Under the pieces are notes generated by a model, which was given only the letters and a program-made list of their open reading frames with translations, ran no database searches and was not told the origin of the DNA. This document shows, piece after piece, positions 7,932 to 17,000 of a stretch of DNA of 18,954 nt. The number at the start of each line of letters is the position of its first letter. The stretch's first letter is position 1. The translations under genes and the position numbers were made by a program. This DNA comes from Dunaliella salina. Its lineage: Eukaryota > Chlorophyta > Chlorophyceae > Chlamydomonadales > Dunaliellaceae. The stretch is taken from positions 626,795 to 645,748 of the forward strand of contig MU069476.1 of assembly GCA_002284615.2 (NCBI GenBank), read 5' to 3'.

Positions 7932-8103
7932 TTAGGCAGGTGGGATTTTTAAAGCGTACTGCATGCGCATGGCTCTGGTTGAAGAGGGTGCCTGCTTCTG
8001 GTTGGAGAGGGTGCCTGTGCGGTAATTAAAGATGTTCCGTTCCGTTTTGGAAAGAAGTGTTGGTAGGGTCCAAAAGGCATTGCTGACCTTTTTATTGACA
8101 GTG
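7932..8103 (-). pseudogene. Family B segment between RNase H and zinc knuckle
   Basis: The minus strand reads K-K-V-S-N-A-F-W-T-L-P-T-L-L, E-R-N-I-F-N-Y-R-T-G-T-L-S-N-Q-K, matching the Y-R-T-G-T-L-Y-N-Q lead-in of the zinc knuckle in the other B copies. A 23-bp tandem duplication (tctggttgaagagggtgcct unit, about 7973-8018) shifts the frame. The matching part upstream lies beyond the foldback insert. Confidence 0.75.
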
Positions 8104-8109
8104 GGACCA

Positions 8110-9313
8110 GGAGAGAAAAGTTTTTGAAAGGCACGTGTCAATCCTATTAAGAACTGTATTTTCGGAGTCCTGAGCCCAAGAGCTATTGATTGGTATCTAT
8201 ATGAGGAGGGTCTTAGCAGCAAGGGGTGTGGAGGCGAACATGCAACGAATGAATCCAAACTCCCGGGATAGTGACAATGTACGTTTTGTTCTTGCTTGGT
8301 GAAATCAGGAGGACAACGTGTGGACTCGCATGTCAGTGATGGGTGTCTGGTAGGGCAGGTACGCGCATACCTGCATGCATGGGCGTCCGCTTCTCAATTT
8401 TTGCCCCATAACTCTGCTGTGACTCAATGTTTCATTGCGCTGAGTATGCAGGTTGATATCTATTTGAAAGAGGGGCAAATTGGTACCATTTTGGTCCTGA
8501 TTGGGGCACTGGAAGGGGTTTTGGGGGGGNGGGGGGGGTCAGGGGGGTCCAGCTCAAAATTGACACGTGCCTTCCGGGGAAAAATTTTTCCCCTCCTCAG
8601 GAGGGTAAAAAAAAAGTAGTGGAACACCCCTCAAAAAATGGGTGGGACCCCCCTGACCCACCCACCCACCCCAGAACCCCCCTTGCAGTAACCCTACGCG
8701 GACAAAAAGGGTACCAATCTGCTCCTTTTTGGAATAGCTATCCATCGGCATACTCACCATACTGGAGAAGTAAGTTGCAGTAGAGTTATGGGACAAAAAC
8801 TGAGCAGCGGTCGCCCATGCATACCTGCCCTTCCAGGCACCCACAAGTGGCTTCCAAGTCCACTAACTGCCCTCCTGACTTCACCATGCATAATAATATC
8901 ATACATTGTCACCATCCTGGAAGTTTGAACTGATTTGCCGCATGTTCGCCTCTACACCCCCTACCGCCCACACCCTTGCGCGCATGGCACTGACTCCCAA
9001 CCATGCACACAGACCCCCCTTTTACTCAATTTACCCAAAGAGGGTGCCAATCGACAGTTCTTGAGCTCAGGAATCCAATGGTGCCTTTAGAATTCTGTAG
9101 AAGTGGCCCAGTAAAATTCTGGAGGGGGGGTCCCAAAAAGTCAAAAAGCCCATTCTCACCGCCAAACACCCCACCACCCCCCCCCCTCCTCGGATTGGAC
9201 CCATACATATACCAATCGATAGCTCTTGACCCCAGGATTCCGAATATATAGTTTTAACAGGGCGGACAGGGGTGTTCCAAAAGTTATGCTTCTTGCAGCC
9301 TCCTGCCCTCCTG
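8110..9313. mobile_element. 1.2-kb foldback (long inverted repeat) element in family B
   Basis: The left arm (about 8110-8597) and right arm (8598-9313) are imperfect reverse complements. Matched pairs: 8231-8242 with 8941-8952, 8271-8281 with 8902-8912, 8297-8312 with 8871-8886, 8405-8412 with 8785-8792, 8479-8487 with 8710-8718, and 8537-8550 with 8645-8658. The outer ends also pair (8157-8166 with 9239-9248). The right arm is about 220 bp longer because a segment with ccaatcga recurs 165 bp apart (9047, 9212). The centre holds ggggaaaaatttttcccc (8577-8594). G/C homopolymer runs are common and one N lies at 8530. No protein is encoded. No target duplication was found at the edges. It is probably a non-autonomous DNA element, or two related MITEs inserted head to head. 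Confidence 0.7.
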
Positions 9314-9533
9314 ATAATATGTAGATTTTGGTAGAAAGTCTCAGTGTTGGCCTTTCCAAGTCTATGTTTTGAGCCATGTGTGCCTTCAGAGGATCATGAA
9401 GGTTGGAGAAGTACTTTAACTTGAAAGCAGGTAAGTTTGTACGGTTTGTACATGCATGGGTGCGGGCAGTTTCCTCAAAAGCAAGCCAGGTGGTGTCGTG
9501 AAAAGGATTGCCTTCAAGATCTACGCAAGGCAA
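9311..9533 (-). pseudogene. Family B post-RNase H segment
   Basis: The minus strand reads P-C-V-D-L-E-G-N-P-F-H-D-T-T-W-L-A-F-E-E-T-A, near-identical in pattern to the plus-strand copy at 17990-18060. It continues with Y-F-S-N-L-H-D-P-L-K and then, in another frame, K-H-R-L-G-K-A-N-T-E-T, which leads into the Y-Y-Q segment where the foldback element sits. One frame change occurs near 9535 and another near 9370. Confidence 0.75.
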
Positions 9534-9535
9534 GG

Positions 9536-10120
9536 TTATGTTAGGTGTTCATCATCCTGAATGGCCTGGTGCTTGGCAATTACATCAATGCATTTTTTTT
9601 TGGCAATTCCAGCATGAAATTTAACATTGAAGAAATGAATCGGTGTAGGTGAGTTGCGCACAAGCTGTATGAATATTTTGAGGACATGTCTTTGAACATG
9701 CTGGCAGTGCAGCTCTGGATATAGTATTTGTTTCCTGATTCGTTGTAGAGAGTCAAGGCTGTCGGTGGCAATACGAGAGTAGCTTTGAAGGATTGCAGCT
9801 GCTATTGTAGCCAACTCAGCCCTCATGATGTTGTTGTTGATTCCTGTTCCATTAGGATTTACATAAATGGGGCGAACGCTGGCAGGGCGGTAAACACCTG
9901 CACCCACCACCTGGTGTGTACAGCAGCTCCCATCCGTGTATGCCCACTCTCTCCAGTTGTCAACCCTATGGACCAGATTAGGGCTATATGAGTTGAGTCG
10001 TGGGTAAAGTTGTTGGCTGTTAATGGTAATTTGAGGGATTTGTTGATGGTCAAAGGGTAGCCTTTCAAATTTTTGAAGCCAGTCTTGATTTCTGGGAGCC
10101 TGGGATTGAGAACTGGGTCA
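9536..10120 (-). pseudogene. RNase H domain of the decayed family B copy
   Basis: The frame is continuous from about 10120. It reads N-W-R-E-W-A-Y-T-D-G-S (first Asp 9932-9934), G-A-G-V-Y, M-R-A-E-L (Glu 9815-9817), I-A-T-D-S-L (second Asp 9761-9763), V-K-F-H-A-G-I (His) and C-I-D-V-I-A-K-H-Q-A (last Asp), so the DEDD quartet and the His are visible. RNase H removes element RNA from the RNA/DNA hybrid after first-strand synthesis. The N-E-Y-A-D motif of the better copy has become C-I-D. The frame ends at TAA (9536) through a frameshift. Confidence 0.85.
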
Positions 10121-11266
10121 TTCCTGATGTTTCTTACAAACTTCCCGCTTGCCTCGGGATGTCTTGTGCTAAGTTTATGAGCCAGTCTGAGTTGTTCTCA
10201 TTTAATCTGATTCTTGCAGCAGTGTTCCAGAAAGCGAGTATTAGTAGGCTCCAGGAGTGGCGGGGCGGGACGATTTCCTTGCTGACCCAGAAAAAGGGAG
10301 TGGGGTGCGAGGTACTGTTGCGGAGGCTGCAGCTGTTGCTGCTGCTGTTGCTAACCAGTTGAGGGCTGTTGAGGGCATGGCTCCCACCGTACAGCAGAGG
10401 CAGGGGTAAGCAGTAAGGAGTTGAGAGTATGGATTTGTGCTCGCAGGACCTCCCCAGCCTGGTAAGAACATGAAGGTTGCTGCTGCGTTCAAGTTTAAGT
10501 TATTTTGTTGTATTGTGTTCAAGTTTAAGTTATTTTGTTGTCTTGCAGGGTAAATGGCGTGTTTGAGGGTAAGATACATCACATGGTCATCATAAATTCG
10601 ATGACGTATTGGAAACCCTGAGAACTAGGACGAGAAAACATTATGGATTGCTCTAAAGACCTTGTCTCGGGAGTGTTCACTCCAGTAGTGTAGGTGATTG
10701 GGGTTATGATTCAGGGGTGAGGCCTTTTTTCTTCCTGAGTTGCTAGTGCCCATTTTTGCATTGCTGTGTGAATGTGATTTGGTAGGATGCGTATGAATCC
10801 TTTATTTTCTTACTTTGTTGCTGTTTGATACTAGGAATTGAGCGTGAGAAAGGCCCATGAGCTCAGAGGCAAAGCTTTTTGGAGGAAGCTGAGTTGTATT
10901 GTGGATCCCATTATGTTTGGCTCTCTCAAATGCAGTATGGAGGATATTGATGCGCTCTGGGATGACCATTCCTTTGCATTTTCCGTCTGTGTTGTACATG
11001 CATGCCGCTTGTAAGGATTAATTCTCTGGCAGGACCAGGGTCAGTGTTGAAGGCGTGGAAGGGGAGTGGGCAATGTCTGTCCTGGGGTGGGGGTCTGTTT
11101 TATTACCGGGCTTTGGTCTAACGAGGTCAACTGTTGCGATCCAGAATTCACAGTGCCCAGTTCTATTGATGTCTGCTTGTGGGTTCGTGATATTGACGTC
11201 AAAGGTGGCCTTGTTGCGGAGGCCTGTGCCTAGTTTCCATGTGTTTGCTTTGTCTGAATTTTCCAT
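10120..11266 (-). pseudogene. Family B central region, including methyltransferase-like segment
   Basis: Frame pieces match the plus-strand copy in order. N-K-A-T-F-D-V and W-I-A-T-V-D lie at 11018-11266; C-K-G-M-V-I-P-E-R-I-N-I-L at 10802-10999; I-Y-D-D-H-V-M-Y-L-T-L-K-H-A-I near 10560-10610; F-M-F-L-P-G-W-G-G-P near 10440-10480. The last two are the motif IV-like and following strand of the PCIF1-like segment described for 16.9-17.3 kb. A 30-bp tandem duplication (10487-10516, 10517-10546) adds ten residues (Q-Q-N-N-L-N-L-N repeated). Several stops and frame changes make this a broken gene. Confidence 0.7.
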
Positions 11267-11459
11267 GTGTTTGTTTTGTCTGAATTTTTCAAATCCTAGC
11301 CTTTCAAGGTTGTCCAGCTTAAGGGCAGCAGCCGGAATAGAGGGGTCTGGCTTGTCCTTGTGAGTGTCGTATTCAAGGATGCATTGGAGAAAACTGGGCC
11401 ATTTGTCTTTGATGTCTTCAGGTTCCTAGCTTGGGTCCCATTCAACGCGCACAAGCTCT

Positions 11460-11937
11460 TTATTGAAAGCACAAGCTCTTTACTGAAAGAGTTGATTCTC
11501 TATTTGATTTTTCATCTTCACTGAAATGTGTGCAGGCAGGGCAAGCCCAGTATTTGTGAATCTCTATTTCTCGTCTATATGCATCAGTGTAGCATCCTAG
11601 CTCCTTCATGCACGACCAGTGGTAAGTTTGGTGACAGACATCACAGATACACATGTCAGGGTAAGGGGGCTTCGAATTTAAGGGCTCTTTGCTGCCGAAG
11701 TAGTTGCAGACCTCACAGCAAGCTGAATGTAATCTCAGCTTAAGCGCCAGGTTTGGTATTGGCACGTGTGAACCTAGCGGCTCTGAACCTTGGCAGTGCC
11801 CATCCTTCTATGGTCATGGGCTTCGAGTGAGTTAGGTATTGTTTCTGCTGTAAAGAGGGTAAAGGGGGATCTACGCTCCTGTCTCTTTTCTTGGCCACAA
11901 AGATTCTCCATTGAACAGATACGTTCAAAGTCTAGGT
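11460..11937 (-). pseudogene. PHD finger segment of the decayed family B copy
   Basis: The minus strand first reads W-R-I-F-V-A-K-K-R-D-R and P-M-T-I-E-G-W-A-L-P, then after a frame change C-C-E-V-C, C-I-C-D-V-C, Y-H-W-S-C and W-A-C-P-A-C (11720-11532). The spacing C-x2-C ... C-x2-C-x4-H-x2-C ... C-x2-C is that of a PHD zinc finger (C4HC3), a fold that usually reads histone H3 tails. All eight ligands are intact. It ends in S-L-C-F-Q at TGA (11460), near a local duplication of caagctcttta (11451-11482). Confidence 0.85.
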
Positions 11938-12066
11938 CATACCTTTATCACTAGGTAGTTATGAAGAGTATTGATTGAATCTAAGGCTTTTTTCTGCTTT
12001 GCCAATCTTTTCAATCTATTTTGTTTGTCGTTCCAGAATTGTTTGTGTGGGACTGCTTGGTCTAGG

Positions 12067-12737
12067 CGTTGGTCTGCACATGTGTCTACAGCCTTTATTG
12101 GCATGCGCCATGAGGACATGTTTAAGCAGAAAATGCTGAGTGCTTCTAAGATCCCCATGCAGGATTTCTTGGGGGATTTGAGGTACAGGCAGCAAAAAAT
12201 ATGGAGGGAAGCAAATGCTTTGAGTCCCCGAGGAATGAACAGGAAAGCAGTAACTTACCATCATTGGTGTAGAAAGCCTTTACATGAAACAGCGTGCACA
12301 CCCTTTTGTGTCCCAACATATTTATTTAAAGATTTGGATAAAGGAGTCATAAGGGACGTGAGTAGGTTTAGGCTTCGTGCCCATGGCTTGAAGGTCGAAT
12401 CCTGTAAATGGCTGGGTGGTTCAAACATTTGTGAGTGTGAGTGTGCTGAAGTTCAGGACAAGAAACATGTTCTCTTCTATTGCAATTGCCTGGAGATGTG
12501 TGAGCTGCGCAGCAAATATTCATTGATCTTTTCAAACCATTACATACTTTTGCCCAGCTTCCAAACACTGACTTCATTCCTTTCTTGGCGAGCTATCACG
12601 TTTTGACTGATCCTGAGGTCAACATTTTTTTAAATCAAGACTCGTACAGGTTTTTAAAATTTTTGAGTTGGTTTCAATCTTTGATGCTGGCTGAGATTGT
12701 TTCACCAGCAGCTGATCAGCCAAGTCTTGGGCTGTAG
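12067..12737 (+). pseudogene. Family A C-terminal domain with zinc knuckle
   Basis: The plus-strand frame begins inside the RT C-terminal region (S-A-H-V-S-T-A-F, F-K-Q-K-M-L). It continues with D-L-R-Y-R-Q-Q-K-I-W, A-V-T-Y-H-H-W-C, F-R-L-R-A-H-G-L-K-V-E-S and the knuckle C-E-C-E-C with Q-D-K-K-H-V-L-F-Y-C. This frame stops at 12604-12606. A shifted frame continues with D-P-E-V-N-I-F-L-N-Q-D-S-Y-R-F-L-K-F and A-A-D-Q-P-S-L-G-L to a TAG at 12735-12737. So there is one frameshift near 12590. Sequence before 12067 on this strand is antisense of the host B copy and not part of the gene. Confidence 0.85.
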
Positions 12738-12763
12738 GCCACTCTTGTAACCTCTTGTAACCC
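12067..12763 (+). mobile_element. 5'-truncated family A 3' end with 11-bp target duplication
   Basis: The insert carries the last part of the family A ORF and its tail. The flanks cttggtctagg (12056-12066) and cttggcctagg (12764-12774) match at 10 of 11 bases. Insert plus one target copy is 708 nt, a multiple of three, and the interrupted family B frame is in phase on both sides. The 3' tail (12738-12763) consists of tctTGTAACC-type repeats (cttgtaacct twice). Confidence 0.85.
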
Positions 12764-13051
12764 CTTGGCCTAGGTGGGAGACAGCTGTGATGGAAAGGTT
12801 TACATTTAAATGGAGAAGTTTTTTCCCCTTTGCTCTATGGCGGCTACTTTGTGTGTCTTGCCCTCTATTTTGTGGTGGGAGTGGTCGAAGCCTTCTGAAG
12901 GCATAAGGGTGGTATTTCAAAAAATAAGAGAAAAGAAAAGAAAAAAACTACGCAGGCAGTGAAAACACTCCCCGCATCAATTAAGGAAAAGGGGATACCT
13001 AGGGCCGAGCACCGTGTATCCGCTTCACCAAGAGAAAGCAGAAGAAAGAAA

Positions 13052-13283
13052 TCAGTGGGGATCAGGTGGGTTACTAGCAGTATCCCGTGTCTGACCTTGC
13101 TGAGAGTTGAAAAAGGTTTCCTTAAGAGCGCGTCTGGTGCTGGCAAGTTTGTAAGCATACAAGACAGGATGAGCATGAAGCTTCTGCAAGCTTGGTGGCC
13201 TTATAGGTGTCAAGACAAAGCTCCTTAAGAGGCTCCAATATGTGTGGGGTGTAGATGACTCCTCCCACACCTAAAAGGATAAG
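13052..13283 (-). pseudogene. Family B nuclease C-terminal remnant
   Basis: The minus-strand pieces L-L-G-V-G-G-V-I-Y-T-P, L-E-P-L-K-E-L, T-Y-K-A-T-K-L-A and, in another frame, L-A-S-T-R-R-A-L-K-E-T with terminal S-N-P-P-D-P-H align to the last 75 or so residues of the nuclease ORF at 7069-7884. The catalytic D...E-x-K part is missing, so it cannot be a nuclease. Confidence 0.8.
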
Positions 13284-13286
13284 TGG

Positions 13287-13940
13287 TCATTCAAGTCTTT
13301 GTATGGGTGTGAGGGCAAAGTGCAGGGAACCCATGGTTGCTAACTGCACTTCTTGGGTGGGGGCCGGAAGATTTTGATGTGTGCTGCGTGCCAAGGAGTT
13401 TGCCCCTGTGGCTACAGTCGATGGCTGCCTGCATCTAGACCATGTCCCTTTGCTGGGTGGCTCGCCTGTTGGACTTGGGTTGTTTTGAGACATTGGAGTG
13501 ACCGTGACGGTTTGAGTGCAAGGCATTTCATGTGCTTTGTGAGGGCTTATACTGAGGCCAATATTAGCTTCATGAGGACTTCTTTGAATTATATTCCCAT
13601 GTGTGTTCTCTCGTGCGGCACCTTGTGTAGTTTCAGGGCTAATGCTGGCCTCTTTCAGGGGCGTAAGGGACGTCCCTTGTGTGTCTAGGAAAGTGGTAGT
13701 TGTAGAAGTGGTGTTCAGGGAATTGGCGTTAAAGGAGGAGGTGTTAAAGGAGGTTGTGTCTGGGGAAGTGGTGTTTGGGGAAGAGGTTGTTTAGCGTTTA
13801 TTCCTGGTGGGATTAGTACCTTTATTTTATGTTGTCACAACAGAACGGTTCTGTCAGAGTTTTGGACGGGACCAATGGTTGAGGTGTTTGTCAGATTGAT
13901 GTGTCTGCCAGTAAGTGGGTGGCTGTAGTGGGTTGTAGAG
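13287..13940 (-). pseudogene. Family B N-terminal low-complexity segment (remnant)
   Basis: This T/S/P/N-rich coding remnant includes E-A-S-I-S-P, N-I-I-Q-R-S-P, S-Q-N-N-P-S-P-T-G-E-P-P-S-K and L-P-A-P-T-Q-E-V-Q, each with a clear counterpart in the first 300 residues of the plus-strand ORF. A TAA near 13791-13793 and frame changes break it. No conserved enzyme domain is visible; such regions in LINE first-half ORFs often bind nucleic acid (inference). Confidence 0.72.
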
Positions 13941-14010
13941 CACTTACAACCACTAGCGGAACCCACATAATCACTGTGGCGCAACTCAAGAACAAGCACT
14001 CGAAAATTAA

Positions 14011-17000
14011 AAAAAAAGGAAAATAGCCCTCAACAGGTTGGCAGCCCTAGTCAACCTACCTCCTGATGTAGAATTAACCCAGGACATCATACATAAAATT
14101 CTAGAAGAAAAAAATACTGCAGCTAACACACTCTCTAGATTTTGCCAAATCAACAACAGCCACATAAGCGAGCTGGTTGACACACACTTCAACGGTGCAC
14201 CTCCAGACTCACCATGCCCAGAAACTATCCCCCTAACTGCACACACATCACAACCAGTACCCCCAACAGTACCCCCAACACAACCCCGTTCCAGAACCCG
14301 CTATACACACCCGCTTACAGGCCGCCGCACCAACCTGACAAAGACCTCTGTCACTACCCCCAACCAAGACCCTAACAGAACAACACGCAATCGAGGGGCC
14401 AGCCTAGCAGAAATTAATAACAATCAATCCACCACCTCCTTAAACACAACAGAGACAACCTCTCACAACACCTCCTCCTTAAACATTGCCTCCTTCGACA
14501 TCACTTCCCAGAGCACCATCTCCCTGACCACCACTTCTCACAGCACGCAAGGGACCTCCTCCACACCTCACGAAGAGGCAAGCATTAAGCCTGGAAACAC
14601 TCGAAACACCATACAAGAAAACATACAAGGTACCACTACCCAAAGGAGCCCCAACAACGCCGACAATAATCCGCACTGGCAGGGAGCTGCCAACGAGCAT
14701 GATGTACCTCCCACAAAAGCTATACCACTCAATGCACTTTCTCAAAATACCATAAACGCAACTGAAGAGCCACCTAGCAAAAGGACACATTCTAAAAGCA
14801 AACAAACAACCACACTAACCACAGGAGCAACCTCCCTGGTGCAAAACACACCTCAAAACTACTTACTGCTCCCCACTCAGGAAATGCAGCAAGGAACCAC
14901 AAAGACCCCATACTCTGCCACCACACCCACGCAAGCACAAAATATAACACAAGTTATGCCCCTCTACCCCCAGGAAACTCCTTCAAGAACCATCTCCATC
15001 AGGAAGAGAGCCACCTCTGCGAGCCTAGCACTCCCCACCACCCAACCTATCCATCCTGATGCCCCACACAGGTGGGACCCACAGGCTGTTTCTCCCCCCA
15101 ATGAGCCACCCAGCAAGCGCACGCGATCCAAGTCACAATCAAGCTCCACTCACACACAGAGTACCTGTAACCAAACAACATCCAATGCCCTAGCCTTACA
15201 ACACCCAAGCGAGAATCTACCCCCCATAAGGAAAAGAGCCGCCTCTGCCAACCTTGCACTCCCCACCACCCAACCTAACAATCCGGATGCCCCACACAGA
15301 AGGGACCTGCAAGCTATGTCTCCCTTCAACGAGCCTCACAGCAAGCGCACGCGATCCAAGTCACAATCAAGCTCCCTCCATACACTGAGTACCTGTAACC
15401 AAACAACATCCAATCCCCTGGCCATGCAACACCAAAGTGACAACCCAACCCCTACTCACCATCAGCCAAGCTCCCCCTCTGAGCCTCCCACCACCACCCT
15501 AATGTCCTCTAGCCAAGGCATACAAAACAGCCGACAGAAACCTAAAAGGAGAAAGCTTCTTCAACCGAATGCAAACCTCTCTATCCCTAGTATCTCCCCA
15601 CTGGGCCAAACAGCCCAACACACAGAGGTATGGCACTACAAGAAAATTAAATTGAGAAAACTAATAGATGAAACAAACCTCTATGACGCAATCAATACTG
15701 TTTACAACTACGACCTAAATGATATCACGCATATCAGTGATTGGAGGATTATCATAGCCAAGAAAAGAGACAGGAACAATGAGCCTCCCAAGCACCTGAA
15801 ACAATACCTGACCCACTTCGCGCCCATGACCATAGAAAAATGGGCTCTCCCAATGTTCAAACGCGCTGGGTTCACACCTGTCAATACCAAACCTGCCGCA
15901 CGAGCTGAGATTAAGTGTGCCTGCTGTGAGATCTGCAACTACAACGGCGGCAAAGAGCCCATAAACTCTGAGCCCCCATACCCTGACATGTACATCTGCG
16001 ATGTCTGCCACCGAACCTACCACTGGTCCTGCATGAAGGAGCTCGGATGTTACTCTGATGCACAAAGACAGGATGTAGACAACAACATTTATTGGGCCTG
16101 CCCTGCATGCAAAGCTCTCAGCAATGATGAGAAATTAAAAAGAGAATCGAACTCTTTCAGCAATGAACTAACTCGCATTGATTGGGAGCCAAGCCGGGAA
16201 CCTGAAGACATCAGGGAAGCTTGGCCCAATTTTCATGAATGCATCCTTAAATTTGAGGCTTGCAAAGATGAACCAGACCTCTCCACTCCAGCTGCTGACT
16301 CTGAGCTAGACAACCTTGTAAGGCAAGGATTCGAAAACTCAGACAGGATAAATACTTGGGAACAAAAATTAGACACGGAACTCCGTAACAAGGCCACCTT
16401 TGACATGGATCCCACAAACCCCCAAGTAGACATTAATGGAACTGGCCGCTGTGAATTATGGATCACAACAGTTGACTTCACTAGGCCAAAGCTAAGTAAT
16501 ACAGCAGACCCCCAACCCAGAGCAGATGCTACCCACTCCCCCTCCATGCCACCAATACCACCTCTGGTGCTACCACAAGTCTATTCCAAACAAGTGGCAT
16601 GCATTTATGGCANAGATGGAAGNTGCAAAGGAATGTNAANCCCTGAGCGCATCAATATCCTCAACACTGCTTTCAACAGAGCCAGAGACAATGGGATCCA
16701 CAACACAATCCAACCTCCACCTCAAAGCTTTGCCTCNGAGCTCGTGGGTCTTTTCTCGCNCTCAACCCTCAACAGTAAAACACAGCAAAGTAAGAAAATC
16801 AAGGACTCATACATGCGCATCTTGCCAAACCATATCCACACTGCCATGCAGAAATGGGCTCTTGTTACCCAGGAAAAAATGGCTTCTCCCCTGGACTACA
16901 ACCCCTGCCACCTCAGCTACTGGAGTGGACACCCTCNAGATAGGGTCTTTGGAGCAATCCACAACAGCCTCTCGTCCAAGTTNTCAGGATTTTCAATATG

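Larger units (their letters stand above)
7035..12918 (-). mobile_element. Long decayed family B element (PHD, RNase H, zinc knuckle, nuclease)
   Basis: On the minus strand the domain order is: basic linker (12910-12764, then 12056-11937), PHD finger (11720-11532), central region (11266-10120), RNase H (about 10120-9536), post-RNase H segment (9533-9311), zinc-knuckle lead-in (8103-7932) and PD-(D/E)XK nuclease (7884-7069) with a short pyrimidine tail (7068-7035). It is co-linear with the plus-strand copy at 14.0-18.2 kb. It is interrupted by a foldback element (about 8110-9313) and a family A fragment (12067-12763) and carries many frameshifts. The 3' end joins a truncated APE domain of family A. 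The 5' part ahead of about 12918 is replaced by the tail of another B copy. Confidence 0.82.
11938..12918 (-). pseudogene. Family B linker before PHD, split by a family A insert
   Basis: Two parts of the B linker are separated by the insert. 12910-12775 reads Q-D-T-Q-S-S-R-H-R-A-K-G-K-K-L-L-H-L-N-V-N-L-S-I and S-H-L-G-Q. 12056-11940 reads V-P-H-K-Q-F-W-N-D-K-Q-N-R-L-K-R-L and D-S-I-N-T-L-H-N-Y-L. In the plus-strand copy the matching sequences (R-R-K-L-L-Q-P-N-A-N-L-S-I, P-L-G-Q, W-H-Y-K-K, D-A-I-N-T-V-Y-N-Y) are contiguous. The two parts are in the same frame once 708 nt are removed. Confidence 0.78.
12919..13940 (-). mobile_element. Internally deleted family B element (N-terminus fused to 3' end)
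   Basis: From 13935 the minus strand reads H-P-L-T-G-R-H-I-N-L-T-N-T-S, T-S-S-P-N-T-T-S, L-D-T-Q-G-T-S-L-T-P, E-A-S-I-S-P and E-P-P-S-K. This is the low-complexity N-terminus of family B, aligned with about residues 95-290 of the plus-strand copy. At about 13285 it passes directly into I-L-L-G-V-G-G-V-I-Y, the end of the nuclease domain, then A-S-N-P-P-D-P-H and stop (13052). About 4 kb of PHD, RNase H and most of the nuclease is missing. The 3' UTR has hairpins ggatac/gtatcc (12993-13021) and agtg/cact around a tttt loop (12958-12969), a gcgtag box and a T/C tail (12947-12919). It is non-coding as it stands. Confidence 0.75.

Noticed and set aside
8296..9251. Open frames in the 8.3-9.25 kb interval as genes
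   Set aside because: Low-complexity G/P-rich translations, located in the arms of the foldback element and mirrored on both strands.
11971..12066. Start of a plus-strand gene at 11971
   Set aside because: The first 32 codons are antisense to the host family B linker; native family A sequence begins only after the target duplication at 12066.
14479..15259. Minus-strand open frames opposite the family B N-terminus
   Set aside because: Antisense shadows of a T/S/P-rich coding region; no recognisable domains.
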